Below the pieces are notes generated by a model. The model did not search any database, was not told the origin of the DNA, and was given only the letters and a program-made list of their open reading frames with translations. A stretch of 64,000 nt of DNA from an uncultured Bacteroidales bacterium. GTDB taxonomy: Bacteria; Bacteroidota; Bacteroidia; Bacteroidales; FEN-979. The stretch's first letter is position 1; each line of letters begins with the position of its first letter. The DNA is taken from NCBI GenBank assembly GCA_903875045.1, contig CAIQUS010000157.1, positions 1 through 64,000 of the forward strand, written 5' to 3'. Positions 54,214 to 63,969 of this stretch are shown here, piece by piece. The position numbers and the translations under genes are program-made.

Positions 54214-57200
54214 ATGAAAAAAAAGTACCCTGATTTTCCAAATTACAGCGCATTCAGAAGAAGACTGATGCTTGTGACAGGTATTCTTTGGCTTGGCGTT
54301 ACTACGCTTATTGCGCAGAACACCTTCCAATATACAGGCACGGTGTCCGATAAAACAGGTGAGACATTGCCAGGCGTCAGTGTCGTAGTTAAAGGCACCG
54401 TGAATGGTGCGGCAACCGACATACAAGGAGGTTACAAAATAACTTCAACCAGATCAACTGAAATACTTGTGTTTTCATTTGTCGGATATGTTACCCAGGA
54501 AATTGAAACACCTGCAGGCATCCCATTGAAGGTGGTACTGGCGAGCAGTGCGGTGGGATTATCCGAATTGGTGGTAATTGGTTACGGCACCCAAAAGAAA
54601 AGTGTAGTTACAGGGGCTATTTCCAAGGTTAAAAGCACGGATCTGGAATATATGCCGATTGTACGCATTGAGCAGGCATTGCAGGGAAGAACAACCGGTG
54701 TAAGTGTGGCTTCCAGTTCAGGCCAGCCGGGTGCGTCATCTACAGTGCGTGTGCGTGGTACAACAACCATCAACAACAGCAACCCGTTATATGTTGTTGA
54801 CGGGGTTCCCCTCGACAACGGAGGCATCGACTATTTGAATTCGGATGATATTGAGTCCATCGAGGTATTAAAAGATGCCGCATCTGCCGCAATTTATGGC
54901 ACCCGTGCTGCAAGTGGTGTCATCATCGTGACCACCAAAAAAGGCAAATCAGGCAGTTTAAAGGTTGGTTCGGGCAGCATGTCTGTAAATTTCAACGCAT
55001 ATTTCGGAACACAGGCCCCTGCAAAAAAACTTGAATTGCTCAATGCTACCGATTATGCAACATTAAGAAATGAAGCTTCTGTCAATGGCGGAGGCCCGGT
55101 CGTTTTTGATAATCCTTCTTCATTTGGCACCGGGACCGACTGGCAAAGCACCATTTTTAATAAATCGGCAAAAATTCAGAATTATGAATTAAGCATCAGC
55201 GGCGGAAATGATAAATCGAACTATTATACGTCCATGGGATATTTTACCCAGGAAGGGGTAATCGCCACCGACATTTCCAATTACAAAAGGCTTAACCTGC
55301 GTTTTAATTCGGCACATAAAGTAAAAGACTGGTTACGATTTGGGAATAATATTGGCTATACCCATATCAAGAGCCAGGGTTCGCTCAATACCAACAGTGA
55401 GTATGGCGGCCCGCTGTCATCGGCCATCAACCTGGATCCCATCACACAAACAGTGATCACAGACCCTGCCATTGCCAACGCTTCACCGTACATTGATCAT
55501 TTTGTGGTGAGAGACGCCAATGGTAATCCTTACGGAATTTCGCAATATGTTGGTCAGGAAATGACCAACCCGCTTGCTTACATTCAAACCCGGCTGGGCA
55601 ATTTTGGATGGTCTGATAATCTCATCGGCAACATGTACGCTGAGATTGAGCCCATCAAAGGGTTGAAAGTAAAATCGGATATTGGAGCTAAACTGGCATT
55701 TTATGGCGATGAAAGTTTTTCACCGGTTTCTTATCTGAATGCATCAACCTCCACTTCCAATAACTCCTATTACCGGTCGAACAACAGGGGTTTTATCTGG
55801 AATTGGGAGAATACAGCTTCTTATACACGCAGCTTCGGAAAACACAATGGTACAGTTCTGATCGGGACAAGTGCTTTTGTCGAAAATTTCATTGGGGTGA
55901 ATGCCACCTATAAAAACCTGCCGGTAAATACTTTTGCAGAGGCCTCAATGAACTATAATGTGGTCGCCGCCGACAGGGTAGGAGGTGGCTGGGAAACCCC
56001 TGACCATAAGGTCAGTTCAATTTTTGCCCGTGTGATATACAACTACAACGAAAAATATTTGTTCACCGGTATTGTCCGCCGTGATGGTTCATCCCGGTTT
56101 GGAAGTAACAACAAATATGGTATTTTTCCATCAGCTTCCATTGGTTGGGTAGCTTCACGGGAAAATTTCTGGCCGGAAAATAAGGTTGTAACATTTGTTA
56201 AACTCCGTGGTTCTTATGGAGTCAATGGCAATGATAACATCGGTGATTTTCAATACATGTCAACTGTGGGAGGAGGACGAAATTATACATTTGGGGCTGA
56301 TGGTTATGTGATCGGATACAGCCCAAACGCCCCCGCAAATCCTGATTTGAAATGGGAGCAAACAAGCCAGTTAAACCTGGGATTTGAGGCCACATTTTTC
56401 CAGGACCTTACCCTGGTTTTCGACTGGTTCAATAAAAACACAACAGGTATGCTGCAACCGGTTATTTTACCGGGTTATGTGGGTGCCGCAGGATTTCCGA
56501 CAGGGAACGTAGGCTCCATGACCAATAAGGGTGTTGAAATGGAATTAGGCTACCATAAGAAAATTGGTGAATTCGATCTGAAATTCAGTGGAAATGCTTC
56601 ATACCTGAAAAATGAAATCACGGAGCTTGGAACAGTAGATTTTATCTCAGGAGCAACATTCCAGTCAAGCAGTTACGAAATAAGCCGGCTGGCCGTCGGG
56701 CATCCCATTGGTGCTTTTTATGGGTTCCAGGTACTGGATATTTTTCAATCAATGTCCAAAGTTCAGGGTTACGTCGACAAAAACGGAAATATGATTCAAC
56801 CCAATGCAAAACCGGGTGATTTTCGTTATGCTGATTTGAATAGTGATGGCAAAATTGATGCAAATGACCGTACTTTTATCGGGGATCCCACACCAACATG
56901 GTCGTATGGTTTCACGATCAATGCGGCTTTTAAGGGATTTGATATTATGGTTTTCTGCCAGGGTGTTGCCGGCAATGACGTTTTCAACGGATTACGCCGT
57001 CTCGATATTCCTACAGCCAACTGGACTTCCGATGCATTAGGCCGTTGGACTGGCCCGGGAACGTCGACCGATTACCCCCGTCTTGCCGTTGGTGACCCGA
57101 ATGGAAACTTCAGCAAACCCTCCACTTTCTTTTTAACAAATGGCTCTTATTTCAGGTTCAAAACCATCCAATTGGGTTACACAATTCCCAAAAAGATTGT

Positions 57201-57372
57201 TGAGAAAATTGGTTTACAGCTGCTGCGGGTATATGTTACCACCAACAATCTGATAACCTTTACAAAGTATAAGGGTTATGATCCTGAAATTGGTGGAAGC
57301 AGTTATGGCATCGACCGTGGAGTTTATCCACAAGCCCGGTCGTTTATGATCGGATTAACGGTTACTATTTAA
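54214..57372 (+). CDS. SusC/RagA TonB-dependent glycan transporter, pair 2
   Basis: 1052 aa. The charged N-terminus and signal sequence end near TLIAQ. A carboxypeptidase-like domain (about 40-115, TVSDKTGETLPGVSVVVKG) precedes VVIGYGTQK, the plug (about 130-250; YVVDGVPLDNGG, VLKDAASAAIYGTRAASGV) and the barrel. It is clearly a paralog of the 47902 product but is not a recent copy (different lengths, low identity outside motifs). It therefore probably imports a different oligosaccharide. The susD gene follows after 21 bp. Confidence 0.95.
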   Translation: MKKKYPDFPNYSAFRRRLMLVTGILWLGVTTLIAQNTFQYTGTVSDKTGETLPGVSVVVKGTVNGAATDIQGGYKITSTRSTEILVFSFVGYVTQEIETPAGIPLKVVLASSAVGLSELVVIGYGTQKKSVVTGAISKVKSTDLEYMPIVRIEQALQGRTTGVSVASSSGQPGASSTVRVRGTTTINNSNPLYVVDGVPLDNGGIDYLNSDDIESIEVLKDAASAAIYGTRAASGVIIVTTKKGKSGSLKVGSGSMSVNFNAYFGTQAPAKKLELLNATDYATLRNEASVNGGGPVVFDNPSSFGTGTDWQSTIFNKSAKIQNYELSISGGNDKSNYYTSMGYFTQEGVIATDISNYKRLNLRFNSAHKVKDWLRFGNNIGYTHIKSQGSLNTNSEYGGPLSSAINLDPITQTVITDPAIANASPYIDHFVVRDANGNPYGISQYVGQEMTNPLAYIQTRLGNFGWSDNLIGNMYAEIEPIKGLKVKSDIGAKLAFYGDESFSPVSYLNASTSTSNNSYYRSNNRGFIWNWENTASYTRSFGKHNGTVLIGTSAFVENFIGVNATYKNLPVNTFAEASMNYNVVAADRVGGGWETPDHKVSSIFARVIYNYNEKYLFTGIVRRDGSSRFGSNNKYGIFPSASIGWVASRENFWPENKVVTFVKLRGSYGVNGNDNIGDFQYMSTVGGGRNYTFGADGYVIGYSPNAPANPDLKWEQTSQLNLGFEATFFQDLTLVFDWFNKNTTGMLQPVILPGYVGAAGFPTGNVGSMTNKGVEMELGYHKKIGEFDLKFSGNASYLKNEITELGTVDFISGATFQSSSYEISRLAVGHPIGAFYGFQVLDIFQSMSKVQGYVDKNGNMIQPNAKPGDFRYADLNSDGKIDANDRTFIGDPTPTWSYGFTINAAFKGFDIMVFCQGVAGNDVFNGLRRLDIPTANWTSDALGRWTGPGTSTDYPRLAVGDPNGNFSKPSTFFLTNGSYFRFKTIQLGYTIPKKIVEKIGLQLLRVYVTTNNLITFTKYKGYDPEIGGSSYGIDRGVYPQARSFMIGLTVTI

Positions 57373-57393
57373 TCACCTGTAAAATTGAAAACG

Positions 57394-58884
57394 ATGAAAA
57401 AAATTAAAATATATCTGAGTGTTTTGGTCCTGGTGGGGCTGATTCTGAACTCCTGTTCAAAAAAATTCCTGGAAGTTGACCCAAAGGGTACCACCCTGGA
57501 AAGCAATTACTATAAAAATGCAGACGAAGCATACAAGGGATTGGTGTCCTGTTATGATCCGTTAGGTACTGAATGCGGTAAAACCTATTCGAATAAAATC
57601 GGTCCGCTCAACTCTGCCTCCGATGATTGCTATGCCGGGGGTGGCAGCTCCTCGGATGTTCCTGCATGGCAAGTCTGGAATAATTATACCATTGATGCAG
57701 CTACAGGCATACAGGGCGATTTCTGGAACAGAAATTTCACAGGGGTATACCGGGTGAATGTGCTACTTTCAAAACTTGATGCAGTGCCGGGCATGAGTGC
57801 CACACTAAAAGCGAGGTACATTGCAGAATGTAAATTTTTACGCGGCTATTATTATTTCGACCTGGTACGCCTGTTTAAAAATGTACCTTTATTTACAAAA
57901 CCACTCGATACAAAAGAAATTTTCAATGTTCTGCAAGCCACTCCGGAGGCAGTTTGGACCCAGATTGAAAAGGACCTGAATGAAGCAATCATTGATCTGC
58001 CTGTTGCTGTATCACCAAGTGAAAATGGCAGGGTAACTAAAATGGCTGCCATCGCCTTGTTGGGTAAAGTAATTCTTTTTCAGAACAATGAAGGTCGTAT
58101 GCTTGAAGCGGCCGATTTGTTTGAACAGGTCAACAGTTCCCCGAATTACCATTTGCTGTCTGATTTTGGGATGATCTTCCGTCCAGATAACAAATTCAAT
58201 GCAGAATCAATCTTCGAAATTGTTCATACCTACAAAGCGATGTCAGGTTGGGAGGCATGGCCAAATTTTGAAGGCAATGTGTATACGCAGATGTGCGGGC
58301 CGCGAGCATACGTGGGGCCAACCTACATGGCCGGATGGGGATTTAACCCGATAACACCGGAGCTTATTGCCTTGCTGAAGAACGATCCGCGATATAAATA
58401 TACAGTCGTAAATGTTGACAGTTTGAAAACTGCAGGGCTGTGTACCTATGAAAAAGGATACCAGAATACAGGTTATTTTGTTGCAAAGTTCGCCCCGTTG
58501 AAAGAGTTCAAGGACACCATCGGAGGAGATCCGGTTCTGAACTATCCAAATGATGTCATGGAAATCCGCCTGGCTGATACATACCTGATGGAAGCTGAAG
58601 CACTCGTTCGTGGAAACGGAAATCTGGCAAAGGCGCAGGAGTATCTCGACAAGGTACGTGCGCGTGTGGGGCTGCCTTCTGTTCCAGCCACGCTTGATAA
58701 TATTTATAAGGAACGTCGCCTCGAACTTGCTACGGAAGGTCATCGCTGGTTTGACCTGGTTCGTACAGGGAAGGCTGCAACAGCCCTTGCTTCCAAGGGG
58801 TTTACTTCCGGGAAAAATGAAATTTTGCCTATTCCGCTTGCTGAACTTACAAACACAAAACTTGTACAAAATCCTGGCTATTAA
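57394..58884 (+). CDS. SusD/RagB glycan-binding lipoprotein, pair 2
   Basis: 496 aa from the ATG at 57394 (an in-frame TTG at 57385 is less likely). Lipobox LILNSCSKKF. SusD fold landmarks are FLEVDPKGTTLESNYY, an AECKFLRGYYYFDLVRLFK helix and the C-terminal KERRLELATEGHRWFDLVRTG block ending KLVQNPGY. It acts as lid and binding protein for the SusC encoded just upstream. A long hairpin follows the stop. Confidence 0.95.
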   Translation: MKKIKIYLSVLVLVGLILNSCSKKFLEVDPKGTTLESNYYKNADEAYKGLVSCYDPLGTECGKTYSNKIGPLNSASDDCYAGGGSSSDVPAWQVWNNYTIDAATGIQGDFWNRNFTGVYRVNVLLSKLDAVPGMSATLKARYIAECKFLRGYYYFDLVRLFKNVPLFTKPLDTKEIFNVLQATPEAVWTQIEKDLNEAIIDLPVAVSPSENGRVTKMAAIALLGKVILFQNNEGRMLEAADLFEQVNSSPNYHLLSDFGMIFRPDNKFNAESIFEIVHTYKAMSGWEAWPNFEGNVYTQMCGPRAYVGPTYMAGWGFNPITPELIALLKNDPRYKYTVVNVDSLKTAGLCTYEKGYQNTGYFVAKFAPLKEFKDTIGGDPVLNYPNDVMEIRLADTYLMEAEALVRGNGNLAKAQEYLDKVRARVGLPSVPATLDNIYKERRLELATEGHRWFDLVRTGKAATALASKGFTSGKNEILPIPLAELTNTKLVQNPGY

Positions 58885-58899
58885 ACTTTAAAAAACCTT

Positions 58900-58942
58900 A
58901 CTCATTCCCGACCCGCCTTATTCGGAGGGATCGGGAATGAGT
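58900..58942 (+). terminator. Hairpin after the second susD gene
   Basis: ACTCATTCCCGA (58900-58911) pairs perfectly with TCGGGAATGAGT (58931-58942). It is followed by TCATTTA, not a clean T-tract. It may end some transcripts or protect susCD mRNA from 3' decay, giving more SusCD than enzymes. Confidence 0.6.
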
Positions 58943-58971
58943 TCATTTACACCTGTAAACATTAAAATCCA

Positions 58972-59829
58972 ATGAAAATCACGCAATTCCTGGTCCTGAT
59001 TTTTTGGGGGCTCACCATATCAGCCTGTCAGGCTGATAACAATGGAGCCAAGCCTTATATATCAACTCCTGAACCTCCGCAAGATAAGGGCTGGACATTT
59101 GAATCTGCCCCGTTTTGGGCGGATGAGTTTAACTATACCGGCCTTCCTGATCCCGCAAAGTGGGGTTATGATATTGGCGGAAGCGGATGGGGTAACAATG
59201 AACTCGAATACTACACCAATGTGCTGAAAAATGCCAGCGTCGCCGATGGCAAGCTGACGATTACCGCCATAAAAGAGGATGTCGGGGGCAGGAACTATAC
59301 CTCTGCAAGGCTGATTACCAAAAACAAAGGGGATATTCTTTATGGCAGGATCGAAGTAAAAGCCATTGTTCCTGCAGGTAAAGGCACCTGGCCGGCCATT
59401 TGGATGCTGCCAACAGATTGGGCTTATGGCGACTGGCCGAAATCAGGCGAAATTGATATCATGGAACATGTTGGATATGATATCAATGTGATTCATATCA
59501 GCACCCATTGTGAGGCTTATTATTTCAAATTGAACAATCAAAAAACAGCCGTAAAAAAGATTGCCAATGCAACTACGGAATATCACCTGTATCGTGTTGA
59601 CTGGACACCTTACGCCATCAGAGGGTATATTGATGATCAATTGATTTTTACCAGTGTCAATGAAGGAACAGGTCAGAGAGTATGGCCTTTTGATAAACGC
59701 TTTCATCTTTTGCTTAACGTAGCCGTCGGAGGCGATTGGGGTGGGGCCCAAGGTGTTGATCCAACCGTATTCCCGGCCTCGATGCAGGTCGATTATGTAA
59801 GATTTTACAGGATGATTGGAAATCCCTGA
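58972..59829 (+). CDS. GH16 beta-glucanase lipoprotein (second)
   Basis: 285 aa. Lipobox LTISACQAD (Cys19), then a Pro-rich spacer and one GH16 domain (about 45-280). The catalytic motif GEIDIMEHVG gives Glu160, Asp162 and Glu165. AGKGTWPAIWMLP is the conserved substrate-cleft segment. It is very similar in layout to the GH16 at 46820, but is membrane-anchored and not T9SS-sorted. It probably cuts beta-1,3-glucan at the outer surface before SusCD uptake. It is followed after 64 bp by the second GH30 gene. Confidence 0.93.
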   Translation: MKITQFLVLIFWGLTISACQADNNGAKPYISTPEPPQDKGWTFESAPFWADEFNYTGLPDPAKWGYDIGGSGWGNNELEYYTNVLKNASVADGKLTITAIKEDVGGRNYTSARLITKNKGDILYGRIEVKAIVPAGKGTWPAIWMLPTDWAYGDWPKSGEIDIMEHVGYDINVIHISTHCEAYYFKLNNQKTAVKKIANATTEYHLYRVDWTPYAIRGYIDDQLIFTSVNEGTGQRVWPFDKRFHLLLNVAVGGDWGGAQGVDPTVFPASMQVDYVRFYRMIGNP

Positions 59830-59893
59830 TGAATTTATAATATGAGCATCACATTGTGATCGGAACATTGCAGCATAATGAAATCGAACAGGT

Positions 59894-61351
59894 ATGAAAA
59901 ATTTGGTTCTGTTTTTAGGATTGGGATTCATTTTATTCGCTAACCCATTGGTTGCAGGCAACAATCCCGCTGGTCCGGCAACTATAAAGGTAACAGTTTA
60001 TACCACGGCTGAGAAAACGGATTACAGGTTGTCGGTAACTGAAACGTTATATCTGTCAGATTTCGGTCAACCTTTGGAAACACAGCCATGTGTGTTTGTC
60101 GATCCTGCGAAGGCTTTTCAGACATTCATTGGCATAGGTGCCGCCTTGACTGATGCTTCGGCCGAAACTTTTGCAAAAATGCCAAAAGCGAAGCAACAGG
60201 AAATTCTGCAAAAGTATTTTGATGTGCAACAAGGGATTGGATATACACTGGCACGAACCAATATTCACAGTTGCGATTTTTCCAGCGGCAGTTATACCTA
60301 TGTAAAAGATCATGACGTTGCATTAACATCTTTCAGCATCGCACATGACAAAGAGTTTCGTATTCCTTTTATTAAACAGGCTATTGCAGCAGCTGGCGGA
60401 AAACTTACGCTGTATGCCAGTCCCTGGAGTCCGCCGGCATGGATGAAGGACAACAATGATATGTTGCATGGGGGTAAATTGATGCCTGCATTCCATCAAA
60501 GCTGGGCCGATTATTTTGTAAAGTTTATCCAGGCGTATCAGGAGGAAGGTATCCCGGTGTGGGGAATCAGTGTCCAAAATGAACCCATGGCCCGGCAAAA
60601 ATGGGAATCCTGTATTTATACTGCAGAAGAGGAGCGGGATTTTATAAAAAAATTTCTCGGCCCCACTTTGCAAAAAGCGGGTATGACCGATAAAAAGCTC
60701 ATTGCCTGGGACCACAACCGCGACCTGATCTATCAGCGGGCCAGCACCATTCTATCCGATCCGGAAGCGGCTAAATATGTCTGGGGCATTGGTTTTCACT
60801 GGTATGAGAGCTGGACAGGCGGAGGGAATATTTACGACAATGTAAAACGCGTATCAGAGGCTTTCCCGGGTAAACACTTGATTTTTACAGAAGGATGTGC
60901 CGAGAGTTTTACTTTCAGTAAGATGAATGAATGGAAATGGGGCGAAATGTACGGTCGCTCCATGATCAACGATTTTAACAATGGAACTGTTGGCTGGACC
61001 GACTGGAATATTTTACTGGATGAAACAGGCGGGCCCAACCATGTTCAGAATCTTTGTTTTGCACCACTTCATGCCAACACAAAAACCGGAGAATTATATT
61101 ACCTGAATTCTTTCTACTACATTGGCCATTTTTCCAAGTTTATCCGGCCCGGAGCAAAAAGAATCATCAGTTCCACAAGCCGGGGACAATTACAAACCAC
61201 TGCTTTTGAGAATACCGATGGAAAAATTGCGGTTATTGTGATGAATCAAACCGATGAGAAAATCCAGTACCGTCTCTGGATCGCAGGGCAGGCTGCTGAA
61301 ATCACCAGTCTGCCGCATTCCATTCAGACACTGGTGGTAGAGCCTTCCTAA
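59894..61351 (+). CDS. GH30 glucosidase/glucanase, secreted (second)
   Basis: 485 aa with a signal peptide (ending near NPLVAG) and no lipobox, so probably periplasmic. GH30 features are SPWSPPAWMKDN, acid/base Glu230 in ISVQNEPM and nucleophile Glu333 in LIFTEGC. The YTAEEERDFI and HWYESWTGG segments resemble the glucosylceramidase-like GH30 group, known for beta-glucosidase and beta-1,6-glucanase activity. It is paralogous to, but clearly diverged from, the GH30 at 52647. The gene ends directly at a 20-bp palindrome. Confidence 0.92.
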   Translation: MKNLVLFLGLGFILFANPLVAGNNPAGPATIKVTVYTTAEKTDYRLSVTETLYLSDFGQPLETQPCVFVDPAKAFQTFIGIGAALTDASAETFAKMPKAKQQEILQKYFDVQQGIGYTLARTNIHSCDFSSGSYTYVKDHDVALTSFSIAHDKEFRIPFIKQAIAAAGGKLTLYASPWSPPAWMKDNNDMLHGGKLMPAFHQSWADYFVKFIQAYQEEGIPVWGISVQNEPMARQKWESCIYTAEEERDFIKKFLGPTLQKAGMTDKKLIAWDHNRDLIYQRASTILSDPEAAKYVWGIGFHWYESWTGGGNIYDNVKRVSEAFPGKHLIFTEGCAESFTFSKMNEWKWGEMYGRSMINDFNNGTVGWTDWNILLDETGGPNHVQNLCFAPLHANTKTGELYYLNSFYYIGHFSKFIRPGAKRIISSTSRGQLQTTAFENTDGKIAVIVMNQTDEKIQYRLWIAGQAAEITSLPHSIQTLVVEPS

Positions 61352-61371
61352 CCCCATCCTTCAGGATGGGG
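61352..61371. terminator. 20-bp palindrome directly after the GH30 stop codon
   Basis: CCCCATCCTTCAGGATGGGG starts on the base after the TAA. There is no T-tract. A related but imperfect sequence lies near 43160-43180 (CCACCCTGAAGGATGGG), so this is probably another REP-like family. Confidence 0.5.
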
Positions 61372-61449
61372 ATTAGCAAGCCTCATCCAATGATCACTCA
61401 AGGAGAAACACGGGGTGAAGTGCATAACAAAACAAATAATTCATAAACG

Positions 61450-63969
61450 ATGAAGAATCAACTTCTTTTAGCCTGCCTGATTACGATTTGCCTTCTGATT
61501 GCCCCAACGATCCACTCGCAGGTTTATAAAGATCCGAAAGCATCAGTTGACGAAAGGGTTAAGGATTTGCTGAGCAAGATGAACATTGAGGAGAAGATTG
61601 ACCAGCTTTCCGGGTCGGGAGACCTTGGCTTTGATACCCGTGAAAACACCAGGCTTGGTATCCCGGCTTTCAAAATGACAGATGGCCCGTTGGGTGTCCG
61701 TTGGGGAAAAGCAACCTCCTTCCCATGCGGGGTTGCCATGGCAGCTACCTGGGACACAAATCTGATTGTTCGGTTTGCAGAGGCTCTGGCCGCTGAAACA
61801 CATGCCAAAGGACGGAACCTTTTACTGGGACCATGTGTGAATATACACCGTTTCCCGGCCGGTGGACGTAATTTTGAAAGCTATGGAGAGGATCCCTGGC
61901 TTGCATCCCGCCTGGCCTTGAATTTTATCAAAGCCCTTCAATCGCATGATGTGATTGCCAGCGTCAAACATTTTGCACTCAACAATCAGGAGTGGCGGCG
62001 AACCGAAATAAATGTGGTGGCAGATGAGCGTGCCATGAGGGAAATTTACCTGCCTTCTTTTGAAGCTGCGGTGAAAGAAGCCGGCGTGCTTACTGTCATG
62101 TCGGCCTACAACAAGGTGAACGGATGGTGGTGCAGTGAGAATAAGGAGTTGCTTACCAATATTCTTAAGAAGGATTGGGGTTTCAAAGGACTGGTTGTTT
62201 CCGACTGGGTTTCAACTCATTCAACCGTAAATGCCGCAAACAACGGGCTTGATCTGGAGATGCCGGCAGGAGATGTGTTTTCGATGGTGAATCTGAAAAA
62301 AGCCATGAAGGAAGGCAAAGTGTCAGAGGAGACGATCAACGATAAAGTAAGCCGGATTTTACGGGTAAAATTTATGGCCGGATTGTTCGACCAAACGGTT
62401 ACACCCGACACTACAGTTCTCACTGGCAATGCGCATAAAAAGCTTGCCCTTGAGTTTGCCAAAGAAAGTATTGTATTGCTGAAAAACGAGAAAAACCTTC
62501 TCCCGCTGGATTTAAACAATCTGAAAAACATAGCAGTTATTGGTCCAAATGCAGCCATTGCCCGCGTTGGGGGAGGGGGCAGTTCGCATGTTGAACCATC
62601 CTATAGCATATCACCACTCGATGGCATCCGGAAAATGGTCAGGCAGAGTGCCCAGGTTTTTTTCGCACCAGGAGATGAGCTGCGAACCTCACCCTTGTTG
62701 CCTGTTGGGAAGCAATATCTTCAATCGGAAGGTTTGACAGCCAACGGGCTCAAAGCAGAATTTTTCAACAATGTTAAACTCGAAGGTGTACCGGCATTCA
62801 CACGCACCGATTCAACATTGTATTTCACATGGGATGACAATGCCCCCGCTCCGGGAGTGGGAAAAGACAACTATTCTGTCCGCTGGAGTGGTTCCATTAC
62901 CCCGCCTGTTTCACGGACTTTTACCTTTTTTACAACCAGTGATGACGGAGTTCGTTTATTCATCAATGGCAGAAAACTGATCGACAACTGGACTGATCAT
63001 GGTTCTACGGTTGATTCAGCAAAAATAGACCTGGTGGCAGGGAAATCATACAATATCCAGATCGAATATTACGAGAACGGAGGAACTGCCGTGCTTATGC
63101 TTGGATGGGATTTGCCTGTGGAAAAAGCACAAAGTACCCTGATTGCTGAAGCTGTAAATATCGCACGGAATGCTGATGTTGCGATTGTTTTTGCAGGAAC
63201 CTCCGATAGTTTTGAAAGCGAAGGTTTCGACCGGATCGGAGGACTTAGCTTGCCCGGAAATCAAAACGAGCTGATCAAAGCCGTGGCAGCGGTTAATCCA
63301 AATACCATCGTGGTATTGAACACGGGAACACCTGTAATCACATCCAGTTGGTTAAAAAAGGTTCCGGTGTTGATCGAAACTTTCTTTTCAGGGCAGGAGG
63401 GGGGAAATGCCATTGCTTCTGTTTTGTTTGGTAAACACAATCCATCAGCTAAATTGCCTTTTTCATTCATCAGCGGATATGAACAGACACCTGCTTATCA
63501 GAATTATATGGATAAGAATCTCGATGCACCTTATGAAGAAGGCATTTTTACCGGTTACCGCTATCTGGAAAAGAATAAACTTGTTCCGACTTTCCCGTTC
63601 GGATTCGGATTATCCTACACAACCTTTATTTTTTCGGATCTTCAGGTTGAAAAAAAAGCAAATGCTTCATATCTTGTTTCCTTAAGGGTGAAAAATAGCG
63701 GAAAGGTTGCCGGCAGCGAAGTTGTTCAGCTGTATGTGGCAGATGATCACAGTCGTGTTCAACGCCCGTTGAAGGAACTTAAAGGATTCGCAAAGGTCAC
63801 CCTTGAACCCGGTCAGGAGAAAACGGTATCGATACCTCTCAATTTTCGTTCATTTGCCTATTATGATGTAAAAGGCAAACAATGGAAGGTTGATCCGGGC
63901 AATTTTATCATCATGGCCGGCAATTCGTCTGCTGGGATAAAACTGAAAGCCAATCTGTTGATAGACTAG
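61450..63969 (+). CDS. GH3 beta-glucosidase with PA14 insertion
   Basis: 839 aa with a signal peptide (ending near TIHSQ), so probably periplasmic. The GH3 N-terminal barrel (about 30-320) has KHFALNNQE and nucleophile Asp252 in LVVSDW. The GH3 C-terminal domain begins near 335 and is split by a PA14 domain (about 430-565; GLKAEFF...DDGVRLFINGRKLIDNW). It resumes with FAGTSDSFESEGFDR, which is expected to hold the acid/base Glu, and ends in an FN3-like domain (from about 735). PA14 insertions in GH3 enzymes shape the active site towards short beta-glucan oligosaccharides. It would release glucose from imported laminarin pieces. Confidence 0.94.
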   Translation: MKNQLLLACLITICLLIAPTIHSQVYKDPKASVDERVKDLLSKMNIEEKIDQLSGSGDLGFDTRENTRLGIPAFKMTDGPLGVRWGKATSFPCGVAMAATWDTNLIVRFAEALAAETHAKGRNLLLGPCVNIHRFPAGGRNFESYGEDPWLASRLALNFIKALQSHDVIASVKHFALNNQEWRRTEINVVADERAMREIYLPSFEAAVKEAGVLTVMSAYNKVNGWWCSENKELLTNILKKDWGFKGLVVSDWVSTHSTVNAANNGLDLEMPAGDVFSMVNLKKAMKEGKVSEETINDKVSRILRVKFMAGLFDQTVTPDTTVLTGNAHKKLALEFAKESIVLLKNEKNLLPLDLNNLKNIAVIGPNAAIARVGGGGSSHVEPSYSISPLDGIRKMVRQSAQVFFAPGDELRTSPLLPVGKQYLQSEGLTANGLKAEFFNNVKLEGVPAFTRTDSTLYFTWDDNAPAPGVGKDNYSVRWSGSITPPVSRTFTFFTTSDDGVRLFINGRKLIDNWTDHGSTVDSAKIDLVAGKSYNIQIEYYENGGTAVLMLGWDLPVEKAQSTLIAEAVNIARNADVAIVFAGTSDSFESEGFDRIGGLSLPGNQNELIKAVAAVNPNTIVVLNTGTPVITSSWLKKVPVLIETFFSGQEGGNAIASVLFGKHNPSAKLPFSFISGYEQTPAYQNYMDKNLDAPYEEGIFTGYRYLEKNKLVPTFPFGFGLSYTTFIFSDLQVEKKANASYLVSLRVKNSGKVAGSEVVQLYVADDHSRVQRPLKELKGFAKVTLEPGQEKTVSIPLNFRSFAYYDVKGKQWKVDPGNFIIMAGNSSAGIKLKANLLID

